Assembly (NCBI GenBank): GCA_023078555.1
Contig: CM041200.1
Span: 3,232,001-3,296,000 of the forward strand
Direction of reading: 5' to 3'
Length of the DNA stretch: 64,000 nt
DNA from: Ulva prolifera
Lineage: Eukaryota; Chlorophyta; Ulvophyceae; Ulvales; Ulvaceae
Of the stretch, positions 49,027-60,617 are shown one piece after another. Under the pieces are notes generated by a model. The model saw only the letters and a program-made list of their open reading frames with translations. It was not told the origin of the DNA and did no database searches. The number at the start of each line of letters is the position of its first letter. Position 1 is the first letter of the stretch. The position numbers and the translations under genes were made by a program.

Positions 49027-52000
49027 TGCAAAGTATAGGCCTAGCACTGAAGCCGAGATCCACAGACTGTGGAGTCGCTTCAACTCATTGTCACAGAAAA
49101 ATAGAGATGTTGGGTCTTACTGTGGTGATGTGATGAGTGTGTACACTCAACTGGAGGCACTAGGTGCCGATGTGGGCCAGCGATGGCTTCGTTTGAAACT
49201 TTTAGAAGTTGGGGAGGAGTTCAACGCTGTGTGCGGCGAGGTTCTACACTCCTCCCCTCATGTTATCAGTGCACGTTTGACTGAGCATGCTGATTTGCTC
49301 AAGCAGCAGCGGCTGCAGGCTAGGTTTGGGGCGCCTGCGGGCAAACCAGGCCAAGGCTGGCGCAATCAGTAGCAAGGCGAAGGTCCTGCAGTTGTCGCGC
49401 TCGACGCGGGCAAGGCTCCTCGCGAGGAGACCAGGACCTGCTTCTTCTGCAAGAACAAGGGACACTTGCGTGCGAACTGCCCCCAGCGGAAACAGGCCGC
49501 GGCCAAAGATGTTTTTGCTGTAGAACTGCCTGAAGAATTCCCAGATCACGATGCGTTGAAACCGCGTGATTTCATCATAGACAGAGGTTCTGATATTCAT
49601 ATTGTAGGCAATCGCGACATGTTTACCGAGTATGGTCCGTGCCTGAGGACTGCCAATCCCGCGGGACCAGGTAAGATCCCCATTATGGGCAGGGGAACCA
49701 TTCAGGTGAACCTGGGCACTTGTGTCGATGAGCATGGGAATAAGTCCTCTGGATGTGGAAATCCCGGGTGTGTACTATGCCCCTGAGTGTCCGTACAACA
49801 TACTGATTACTATGGGTCTTCGTCATGAGCAAATGTAATTAGACACGCGTAGAAGTGTGTTGTATGTCCCCGGTTTCGGAGATATGGGAACTGGTATCGA
49901 GGATGCGTCCAAATACCAGGAGCTGGAAGAGGATAAGTGTCGTGTCTTTGCTTTCAAAATGTGTTCCATCAAGAAGCCTGTTCTTGAGAGTCATCCTGTC
50001 GATAGGGAAGTGATCTGGTCTGACCAGAGCAGTCCGACCTCTGTTGTGGAGGATCCACAGCAGTGGGGTCATGTGGCCGCTGCGGCGATTGACCTGAAGC
50101 GCCCCAATGCTGGGGGAGCTGAGGTCCCACATGATGCTTACTTGCTGGAACCTGCATTCCTTGCTCATTTGTCGTTTCACCAGTCGAGTTGGGTCTTGAA
50201 GCGGATGCAGTCAAATAGTGTTTTTTATGGTGACCTGAATTTGAAAGTTGACCCCGAGCCAATGGGGAATCGTTGTCACGGCTGCAGAATTGGCAAAGTG
50301 CCTGCGGGCAGAATCTCAGGCATTATTCGTGAGCTCTTAGGCCAGGCGAAATACACTGGCGAGCAATTGCATGCTGATTTGGCTGGTCCCATCGATGGTG
50401 ATAGTGATATCACTCCAGTTGGGATCGGCGGTGTGAAATATGATTTGTTTGTGATGTGCGCCTTCGCCCGTTATGCTTTCATTGTCGGTTTGCGTAAAAA
50501 GAGTGAGGCTGCGGCCGTGATCTCTTACATCATTGAGCGCATTCGGGTGAATGTGGTGAAGCCAGGTGAACCAGGTGTGCGCATCCTTCACACCGACAAA
50601 GGGGGAGAGTTCATGGTCGAGGCCTTCAAGGCTCTACCTCCAGCGTCGTGGCATCACTCACCGCACCTCCCCCACAACTGATCATCGCTGTAATGGCATG
50701 ATCGAGCGGAGGATCGGTATTGCCTTCGAGGCAGTCCGGGCTGTACTGCTTGCGAGCGGTCTTCCTCTGTTCCTGTGGATCGAATGCCTTGCCAGAGTCA
50801 TCCATGGTCACAATCTCACGCCGTGCTCGGCGCTGTACCATGACAAACTGGCAATAATGATGAAGGCCCAGAATGCTCAGCGTGATGCCAATACAGCGGA
50901 TGTACAGCAGGCTGAGCGGGCCAATAAGCGCATGAAAAAGGCCGAACGTGATCAGTTGAGGGAGGAGGAGAATCGCAAGTGGGAGTTGCTCACTATGACA
51001 GAACTGGATGAGTTTTTGACCAGGTCTTGTGACAGGGATATTGTTCCCTACATGTCCTTTTTCAGAGATACCTCCGTTGAGGTTTTCCATGATTTGGTGA
51101 AGTAGCATCCATGGGGGGTTGAGGTGTATGCGTACCCTAGGGATGATAAGCTGCGGAAGTTGTCCGCGCGGGGTATGGTCGCATACTGGGTTGGTGCTGG
51201 GCTGGGGCCCAGCATGCAGCGTGTGTACGCCCAGGATGTTCCTGGGGGTAGGGTTGTGGTGGTGCGGCAGATCATGCGCACCACGGATCAGAAGATCCGG
51301 CACGTACGCAAGTACGATGCGTCCGCTGTTGTGGACAAGAGGGAGCCTGCGGAGTTTGCGAATTCCCTTCAGGTTGTCTTTGAACAGGGATATGAGGGTG
51401 TCCGCGTGACAGCCAGTAATGTCCCCTCATTCCTGGCTGACTCCATACATGACGGGGGAGTGTTGCGCCGTCTGCGTGAATTTTCGCACGCCCCCCCCCG
51501 GTCATGGTAGGTCCCTGTCATGGACATGACGTTCAGACAGGACTCACTGACTGATGAGGCAGTGTACTCCCCGCGTTTAGTGTACTCCCCTCGTGACCCT
51601 GCTCGGGATACACCGGAGGTGGCTAGGCACACCATGCATCGCACGCGTGCGATCGCACGTGCCACTGCACATCCTGACATTGAGATTCCTCCTCGGGTCC
51701 CAGGCCAGGTATGCCTATCTGGGGCCCCTCCAGCACGCACTGTCAAGTATGTGGTGACTCGCAATGCGCAGCTCAATGACCCTGACATCGAGGCTGCATT
51801 TGTACTGCCTATGCCTCCGCCATCGTCTGATGATCCTGTGGACGAAGATGATGATGACGACGGCCCTGGCATCTATGACGAGGACGATGCAGATGAGATG
51901 GAGGAGTACACCATCAGCGATGATGAACGGGCTGCGGCTCATCAGAATCGCGAGGCTCAGAGGGTCCGATCAGGGAGTAATTCGGCTGCGGCCTCAGCAT

Positions 52001-54400
52001 CTGGCGCGGGAGCAGTAGCTAAGCCCCTGCGAGGGGCTGAGGGGCTGAGACCTTCCTGGGAGGCTGAGCCAGATGAAATTGAGATAGAGTCCGGATCCGA
52101 ATTAGGGGGAGAGATCCAGGCTGCCCCCTCTGCCGCTGTCGGGGTTGATTTGCCTGATGAGGTAAGAGCCATTCCAGATGCTCTTCCCCGCATTAAAATC
52201 AATCCTCTTGTACGCAGACGCCTTGTTCCTTTGGCTGTGGATGTAGCTGCTGTGCATGAGCCCGCGGGCTCTGATCTTGCTAGTAGTGAAACAGTGGTAG
52301 CTGACATGAAGTCTCCAGGTTGCAATCAGGACACATCAGCCGCGGCTGACTGTGGAGCGTCCGGTGCAGGCCTGAAGCATCATCATGTGGAGTCTGGTGA
52401 GCAGCAGAGTGCTCAGCGTCGTGGGTCGCGCAGAGCAGCTGCCGCCAAAAAGCAGAAGCCTGCCGACCCTGATCTGCCTTCTATGAAGGAGGGACTCGCG
52501 GGTCCAGACAGGGATGGTTGGCTGCGTGCCATGCAGGAGGAGGTGGAAGCACTGGGTGAGCACGGGACTTTTATGTTGTGCTATCTGCCTGTGGGTAAGA
52601 AAGCTATTTCGGGCAAGTGGGTTTTCAAGATCAAGCGCGGACCTGCGGGTGAGATTTAGCGATACTAGGCACGATATGTAGCTCGTGGTTTTTCTCAGGT
52701 AGAAGGAATCGACTTCTTTAAGACTTGGTCTCCGGTCGGTAGTTACGCGACACTGCGTGTGTTGCTGTCCATTGCTGCTCAGGAAGATTTAGAGATTAGA
52801 CACATAGATATACAATGTGCTTTTCTGAACGGTGACCTAGGCTGGAGGAGCTGGAGGCTGGAGGAAGAGGTTTTCGTTGAACAGCCCCCATACTTTACAG
52901 ACGGGACAGCACGTGGAAATTGTATAAGACTCTGTATGGCCTGAAGCAAGCCGCTCGCGAGTGGCATAAAGCTTTAGTAAAGGTCTTGGCTGAACTGGGA
53001 TTTGTGTGCGCACAAAGTGATCCTGGACTGTGTGTCAGAAAAACCGGTCGATGCTTTGTTTTTCTGTGGGTAGATGACTTATTCATTTTCAGTTGCTCCG
53101 CGGGGCTGCAGGAAATCATCAGTGTCATTCTCACTAAATTTGAAGGTAGAGACCTAGGTGACCTGTCTTGGGCACTTCGCACTGAGATCACGCGTGATCG
53201 AAAGGCCAAAACAATCACAATGACACAACGTAACAAAATTCAGAATCTGCTGGACAAGTACAGTATGTCTGACTGTCGTAAATCTCCCATTCCCTTAGTG
53301 CCGCGGCAACAGCTAAGGAGTGCGAAAGAGCATCCTGACCTAGAGAAAGCCAGTGCTGCTGAGCATTCCACGTTCATGAGTGCTATAGGGAGCATCCAGT
53401 ATATTGCAGGAGTGACACGACCTGACCTGAGCTATGTGGCACATGCCCTGGCCCGGCACATGTCTAGTAGTCTGGAGGAACATTGGTCTGCCGTGCAACA
53501 TGTTCTGAGATACCTGCAGTGCACAAAGAATTTAGGAATAGAATTTATAGGCTCTGAGGGACATGGGTGTTTACTAGAGGCTTTTTCAGATGCAGATTTT
53601 GCGAACTCTGCAGATCTGAAGAGTGTGTCTGGTATGATTGTTCGGGTGTATGGGAACTGTGTTCTCTGGCGTTCGAAGAAGCAGAGTATAGTGGCTGGGG
53701 ATACAACAGAGGCTGAGCTCATTGCGATGAGTGCAACATCCAACGAGCTCATGTGGATGAAGCAGTTGCTTCTTGATGTGAAGCTTGTCCCACATAAGCC
53801 GACTCTGTGGGCTGATAATAAGAGTGCCAATATCTTGGCTGTGATTGCTGTGTCCACTGATAGATCCAAGCACATTCGTGTGTGGCACTTGCGAGTGCGG
53901 GAATATGTCCTGATGGATGAACTTAAGGTAGAATGGGTTGGCACTGTTGATCAGTTGGCAGATGTGTTTACCAAGGTGCTGCCCGGTCCTGCTTTACAAG
54001 AAGTTCGTAATAAACTCCAGCTAGTGGAAACGTAGCAGGATTTATGGGGGAGTGTCACAATGCATGCGCCTGCGGGCAGAAGCGTGGTGACAGGTGCACC
54101 CATGCACGATCGGTCTGCGGATCAGGTGCAGGGGTAAGCCGCCAGTAGGATTGTCCCGGAGTAGTGAGGGAGATCCTGCGAGGATCTCCCGCCGCAATCT
54201 TGACTATTCAGTGTGCATATATGGCTGTGCACACAGAGAGCTGTAACCATTCTTCTCACTGTTTCACGGTACTAGCAGTATCCGATCTCTCCCTTCGCAT
54301 TCCTCGGTTCTACCTCTTTGCGCAGCAGGTATGGAATGCTGGTTACCTGTCCTGACTTAAGACTGCGCGTCTGACCTGCAGATAGTCAGCATTTCTTACA
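49027..54400 (+). mobile_element. Ty1/copia element G (gag to 3' LTR)
   Basis: Plus-strand fossil beginning inside gag (AKYRPSTEAEIHRLWSRFNS), with zinc knuckle (CFFCKNKGHLRANC, about 49440), protease-like region (about 49570), integrase zinc part and core (50.2-50.8 kb), acidic linker (51.5-52.3 kb), reverse transcriptase (52.6-53.2 kb, WVDDLFIF near 53065), RNase H (to about 54035), polypurine tract and 3' LTR (54053-54400). No 5' LTR; its left border is the junction with F. Broken, with several breaks. Protein text is closest to elements F, E and H in the gag/protease part. Confidence 0.92.
54053..54400 (+). repeat. 3' LTR of element G
   Basis: 348-bp LTR, TGTCACAATGCATG ... TTTCTTACA, preceded by TTTATGGGGGAG. 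Confidence 0.9.
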
Positions 54401-54416
54401 TGGACCTCATTTATGA

Positions 54417-55103
54417 CAGAGAGTTGGCATTGGAAAGATCGAGATTGGACATCCTGTAGTAGGATAGACGATTCTTTGTTGCGCGCAGCAACTAACCAAT
54501 TGGTGGCTCGCAAGCCGACAGGTTGAGAAATAAGCGAACGCATTCGCTTTTCCCAGCGCTGATGATTTGAAAACAAGCGTCTCGAATTGTATCTAAGAAC
54601 AATATGCTACGAGGTCGCGTTATGATGCCTACGCTTGTGAGCGCGGTATGAGCGCCGGAAGAACAGTGGAATGCCTGCCGTGTCTGCTCGCAGACTTTGG
54701 CCAACGGCTTCCTGAACAAGACCATAACAGACATAACGCAAACATTCACCGATACCATGTCAGAAACGCGATCTTGTGCAGGTCAGACGCGCTGTCCTCA
54801 TGCAGGTTAGGTCTGAACAGCCAGCATCTCATACCTGCTGCGCACAGATGTAGAACCGAGAGATGCTAGGAGGAGAGTGCTAATACCGTGAAACAGTAAT
54901 GAGACAGGTTGCAGCTCTCTGTGTGCACAGCCATATATGCACACCTACAGGTCAAGATTACGGCAGGAGATCCACGCCAGGATCTTCCTCGCCACGCCGG
55001 GACAATCCCGCTGGTGGCTTACCCTTGCTCTGGATCCGCGGATCGTTCGTGCATGGGTGCACTTGTCACCACACTGCTGCCCGCAAGCTCATGCATTGTG
55101 ACA
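54417..55103 (-). mobile_element. Ty1/copia fragment I (5' LTR and leader)
   Basis: Minus-strand fossil holding the 5' LTR (54758-55103), the primer-binding-site complement (GATACCA, ending 54757) and the untranslated leader up to the gag start region (about 54450, CATCCTGTAGTAGGA). The rest is absent; it ends close to the 3' LTR of G. Confidence 0.85.
54758..55103 (-). repeat. 5' LTR of fragment I
   Basis: 346-bp LTR in reverse orientation, TGTCAGAAACGC ... ATTGTGACA on the plus strand. Confidence 0.88.
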
Positions 55104-56061
55104 TGTTGTTGAGGCACTGGGCGCAGCCAAGCAGAAAAATCATTTGTTCATCGGAATTATAGTTGTGAGACGTGCATCTATACTGGCACTCAGATAATAT
55201 CAGCCAAACACATACGATGTCACCCGCTGACGCGGGTGCATGCATGCTCGCTGACGCGACCCTTGCGTGTCCAATTACAATCCACAATATACACTCCCAA
55301 TGCGGGTAAGACTCATACATTAAGTTCGGGCGACACCGTGCACCACGATACATCTGGTCGCACCTAGAATACTGTACCATGCTCGAAGCATGCAGTGCAA
55401 AATTGAACGCTGCGACTTGAACAGCCACGCGCTTGACGCGTCTACATCCAGCTCTGCGGCGCACACCACGTCCGGCAACACAATAATCACAGACGATGAC
55501 ACCTATTTGTCCTCCTACCAAGATGCTGCCCAACAAGCACTCACACCGAGCCATTAGCGGCCCACGCGCTTGCAATCATGCCACGCCACAGCGGGCTTAG
55601 GGTGTATCCTACATTGGCGCATGCGTACACCGCTGCTCACACATCCAGGGCAGGCACTCCGTAATATCAACGAAGCGCTAGCTCTAATGAATATCATCCA
55701 CAATATACAGATTTCCCTCGCATATTCGGGATCTTTGGCGGGTGCTCTCGATTGTGCGGCATCTCGGCGAGGCCAGCCAAGTGGGGGGTTGCCCTAGGTG
55801 TCACTGGTATTTGTACATGCGCTTGCTTGGTTTGGCCACACATTCTTCCGTCCAGATGGGGTGCCATCTATTTATGCATATTGCTTACACGCTGTCGTAG
55901 CATACTGGACGCTGCACCCTGATCCGTATGGAGATCAATATGCAGCAGGATTCCAGCATTCCATAGAGATGTCAGCAGCGAGGACAGCACAAAGCGAGGA
56001 TGTGCCTGCGCACATATAATGCAAGTGTGTTGTTGTGGTCGACACAATTACTTTTTGTGTA

Positions 56062-56131
56062 TTGGGGCGCTACTGTTCCAAGCATTCCACTGAGAATTGG
56101 GGCGCTACTGTTCCAAGCATTCCACTGAGAA
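56062..56131. repeat. 35-bp perfect tandem duplication
   Basis: The unit beginning TTGGGGCGCTACTGTTCCAA and ending CCACTGAGAA occurs at 56062-56096 and 56097-56131 with no visible difference. Confidence 0.93.
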
Positions 56132-56231
56132 CTGCGTTGCTACGTCTGTGTGTCCTTCTTGTCGTTTTCGCACACTCGCTAGCGTGCCCAGCTCCCTGCG
56201 CAACCCGGTTAGTGAACACTAGAGTTGCATC

Positions 56232-56505
56232 TAAACGCGTTGGGGAGGTCTGCACTCAGGCCATAGGCCATGCACGCGTCCATTGTACGGCGAGCAACTC
56301 AAACATCACCCAGGGCCGTGGGCGGTGTCCATAGACTCACAATATCATACTGCATGCTACTGTTAAGGTCCTGGGCGAAAGGTGCAAAAGTGCCTAGGGA
56401 AAAGCCCGTTTTCGGCCAAAAGGCCGATTTTGCCCACAGAGGCCTAAACGGCGCCCAGCGCACGCCCAGTGAGCACAGCTGGCTGAGAACACCCCCAATA
56501 CACTA
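56232..56505 (+). repeat. Left arm of a diverged inverted repeat pair
   Basis: Its reverse complement resembles 57851-58127 over nearly the whole length: shared blocks include GAGTGCAGACC, GTGCATGGCC, GAGTTGC(C/T)CGCCGT, GTGAGTCTAT(A/G)GACACCGCCCA and GCGCTGGGCGCCGT. Arms are clearly diverged. Either two copies of a dispersed repeat or the ends of an old DNA element about 1.9 kb long. Confidence 0.75.
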
Positions 56506-57850
56506 TAATATGTCTTATAGATGTTCAGTCAACAATCTACCGTTGTCGTGTGGGTATGTCCGATGTGTCCGTGGTGTGACCATAGAGAGCGGACACCGCG
56601 CCGGCCTAGACCGGCTCGTCTGCCGCAGATTCGATGGTTGAATATGACTTATGGAAGTAGAGATTTTTCTGTTCAATTCTGCTGGAATTTGCGAGCAGTT
56701 CCCATGATCTCGTGAGTTTGCAAGACAAGGACGCAACACAGCATCCCAGTCGACCACAGTCGATCCATACACATACATCAAAGAAACCTCAGCCGCAGAT
56801 CAGCCGCAGATCTCATCCGGATGACTAGTCTCGGTGAGAAAGCCAGCATCGTTCTTCCGTCACAATGACTGAATTTTCGACGCCGTACACCAGCTCACAA
56901 CAGCCAGGGCAAGAATGATCCCTGCGCGATATGCAATTTTCAATTAACATTTGTGGCTACTTATATCAACCCTCCTTTGTTTTTTTGAGGGCGCGGAGGT
57001 GCTGCGAGTCTGGCCGAGACGGTCGCGACAGCATTTGGGTTCAGCACCGCCAACTAAGCAACAACTTGTCGCTGTTCAGCCAGTACCGAGCCACCTGAGT
57101 GAATCGTAAACAATCATGATGTCATTAGTGGACGTAATGTGGCAGGTCACATAGTAAAGCACACAGAGAGGCTATATGTAAGCATTCTTGCTTTCCTACA
57201 CATCTGGTGCAGTGCAGAATCCCATGACAAGGATGCAGAGCGCATTCTCAGTTCGTCTCGAATTCGTCTTCTATTGCACTCTTCTTAAAAGCAGTATACG
57301 ATCAAGTGCACCGGTTATCTGTCACTTGCCTCATCCAATCAGCATACAACCCGACTGGCATTCAGATGGGACATCGCTTGCAATACAACATGGCTGCATC
57401 TGCATGATACCATGAAAAATGACAAACATGTCAAATGTATCAACCAGGCCAGCTGCATGCACATGGTGTCAATACAATGACCTCCATCCTGTGAAAAGCT
57501 GCTTGATCAGCATAGTCTCGCTCACAGGTACTGGCATTTTCAAAGATAGCCCAACTGCACCGTAACGTAAGCATGCAGGCCTATTGAAAACTGGCCTTTG
57601 ATACTCATGCCATGTAATGGACAACCCAGAACGCTATGGTCTCAGAGCCACTGAAGCAAACACAGAGCGATGAAAAAGACCATCCCCGGGAGTTGATAAC
57701 ACTCGTATTGGAGATTCCGCTTCAATTGTGCAGAACAGCTTCCTAGCAGCCTACAGGTGGCAGTACATGACCTCACAAGTCGAAATGGCTAGGCCACCTT
57801 CCACAGCAATCGATAACGTCAAAATGAACGTCCTAAGGTTGAATGTATAC

Positions 57851-58127
57851 TTTATAAGAGTGTCCTACGCTCACTGGGCATGCTCTGGGCGCGCGCTGGG
57901 CGCCGTGGGCGCGGTCCCTGGGCACAAGGGGTCATTCTGCCCACACATGCATGCGAATTCGCCGAAAACGTCGATTTCGCCCAGGGACTGGGGAAAAGGA
58001 TATGAGGGCATTCAGTATGTTCTTGTGAGTCTATAGACACCGCCCAGATCCCTGGGAGATGTCTGAGTTGCCCGCCGTCCCGATGGACGTGTGCATGGCC
58101 CGAGTGCAGACCCCCCGAGCGCGTTCC
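57851..58127 (-). repeat. Right arm of a diverged inverted repeat pair
   Basis: Partner of 56232-56505 in opposite orientation. Outer edges read about CGCGTT on both sides. The 1.3 kb between the arms has no recognisable transposase. Confidence 0.75.
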
Positions 58128-59116
58128 TTTGGAATTTTGGTACGTTGATAGCACGTAATTTAATTAAAGGTATGTTATCAGCGTTTAATACGCACGTTCA
58201 TTTCGGACTTTTTTTGGGGAGCCTAGAGCTCTGCACTGTGGTGCACCCCTAGCCACAAGGCCTAAGGAGGCCTTCAACGCCCCGTGCATTGCAATGCTGG
58301 TGAGGAGCACTACTACAGTTGGTGGATCTATCAGGTTCACAGTCTGAGCATGAGTCTGATCATGGAGCTGTGTGTGATGATTATGATCAGGATGTTGAGA
58401 GTGATTGATGCTGCATTTCAAATGTAACATTTGGCATGTCAACGACCTTGTCAACAACACTCAGCACATGCCATAGCATCATGGACCTGACCATCTGATT
58501 GATTGCTATCTAATTGTATGGTGCTTAGTGTGCCTGAGCCGAGATGACATTGGCCATTGCACAAGGCAGTCTGGCCTCAGGCGCCAAGCGAGTGATATAG
58601 CCTACACATCCTGCTTTTAAAGCCTCCCCGATTGGAGCCTACGCTTCATACAGGTTTTTTTGGTTCAACGTACTTTATCAGGAAACGTTTGAATACAAAT
58701 CTGTTGAACACCACAACACGAATTAATTAAAGTGGATTATCGATGACTACCTCTATCAAATCAAGAATCTTGACGTCAAGATATATACATGGAGCCACAT
58801 AAATTGTGCATGATGTAATCGTATAAACGATACAACATTGTGATACTGGATCTCTGTATCCCAGGGGGGATGAGACTCAAACGAGTGTACTGCTGTGAAA
58901 GTATGTTGCTTCGTGCGTTGGTCTCTGTTTCAACGAGGGGATGTTGCCACGCGTTGTTGCCAAGCTTGCATAGTTGCCTGCTCCTCTTGTTTTTTTGAAC
59001 CGCACCTCCATGTGGCTATACCAGTATGTCTTCCGTGCACTGTGCATGCACGTGATCGTGCTCGGCCGTGATCACTCGGAGTAGCTCTCGGGGTCGACCA
59101 CGCCGGAACGGTAACC

Positions 59117-60617
59117 ATGATAAATCTGCACACGTTTGAGACGGCCCGTGTCTTGTGCTGCACTCTTGATAGCAATCGCATAGTCAGATTTTGTCGATAT
59201 CATACAAGACAAGATGTGTTGGGTATGGGGGCAAGGCGGCGTTGCTTGGCGATGGTGTTAGAAGGTTCAGGGCTACTAGCTCGACGCTGTGCAACCTATG
59301 CAGCCCCACCTGTCCCAATCGTGCCCAAGATCACAAGCACCAGCAATTCCTACATTAAGCATTGTGTGAAGCTGAGGACTAATGACAAGTACAGAAAGCA
59401 GCACCGCCGTGTTCTCCTCTCCAGCCAGAACTTGATCGAAGAACAGCTTAATAAACGGAAGCGGCCCTCGATCGTTGCATTATTCGTGAAAGATGGAACA
59501 CAACTTCCTCAGCATCTGCATGTGCTAGCTGGCACCGTTGTGGCCGTGGAAGATCATGTCATGAAGAAGCTGTGTGGGCTCGATGAAGTTTCGGGTGTTC
59601 AAGTTGTGGCAGAGATCGAGATGAACCCTCAGGTGTGCACACCAACGAGAATTCAATACCTAAATGTCTTGCTAGTATTTTCCCTCTGCAGAAGGCGATA
59701 AATGTTCATCCTGACCATGTCAGACGGGACAGCATGTTCAACCCCGATATCAGATTCCGATTGCACCGCCGAGAGAAAAACTTTCCGAACAGTGTCTGGC
59801 AGTGGCTGTCCTGTGGTCTCTTGAAATTTGACAGCTGAAACCGTCATGTTGATGAGTCTGGTCCATGGCACCGTAATGCCTGAACATTCATGCCTGCTCA
59901 TGGTATGGTCAAATTTACCATGTCGGCTAGTCAGGTGCTCCAGACTAACATGAGTGCATACTTGCACAGAAAGTGTCTGACTGGGGAAGCGTCCAGCGGC
60001 TGCTTGTGCTAGACCGAGTCCAAGATCCCGGAAACCTGGGGACGCTTATCAGAAATGCTGAGGCTCTGGAGTGGGACGCAGTGTTCCTGATGGGCTGCTG
60101 TGATCCATTCAATGACAAGGCTATCAGAGCAGCCCGTGGGTCAACATTCCAGGTCCGCATCCTCTTGACTACGTCGCAGACATCGGAGCATCCAGATGTA
60201 TAGCCAAACATGGTGACAATCGCAAGATATCGAATGCTGTAGGTTCAGCATGAGACAGGATCTTGGAGTGAACTACGAGATCGGATACACCAAAATCACA
60301 TGTTGCTGATTGCAGCTGCGATGGATGGTGCAGAAGCGCACGTTAACGCTGAGTCTCGCCGGTCACCCTCTACTGTACAATTTCAGGACGAGTATCTATC
60401 TCCACTAGTACAGCAGAAGGTTGTCCTAGTTATGGGGAGTGAGGGGCAAGGTGTGAGGCCAGAGATACTGCAGGAGTCACACCGAATTGCCATTCCAATG
60501 CAGCAGTCGATGGACTCTCTGAATGTGGCTGCAGCAGGGTCCATGATCATGTTTGCTCTGTCTCCACGCACGATTGAGGGCGTTCTAACCCAAGTTTCAA
60601 ATTTCCTCCGGCCTTGA
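59117..60617 (+). CDS. SpoU/TrmH family RNA 2'-O-ribose methyltransferase, MRM3-like
   Basis: Knotted SAM-dependent methyltransferase that methylates a ribose in organellar rRNA in the best-known relatives (MRM3/RNMTL1). ATG at 59117; the N-terminal part reads LRTNDKYRKQHRRVLLSSQN, the substrate-binding region usual in this group. Intron 59633-59969 (GTGTGC...GCACAG, phase 0) joins NPQ to KVSDWGSV. The three SPOUT motifs are complete: LVLDRVQDPGNLGTLIRNAE (motif 1, about 60005), VLVMGSEGQGV (motif 2, about 60425) and IPMQQSMDSLNVAAAGSMIM (motif 3, about 60490). A second intron lies between about 60150 and 60260; the exon after it reads WSELRDRIHQNHMLLIAAAM. The stop follows NFLRP. About 350 residues, N-terminus possibly an organelle signal. 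Plastid versus mitochondrial location cannot be decided. Confidence 0.87.

Larger units (their letters stand above)
55104..59116. other. No recognisable gene; contains repeats
   Basis: About 4 kb with only short open frames and no domain I can name. It holds a 35-bp tandem duplication at 56062 and a pair of diverged inverted repeats (56232-56505, 57851-58127), listed separately. The last 500 bp is the upstream region of the methyltransferase gene. Confidence 0.5.
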
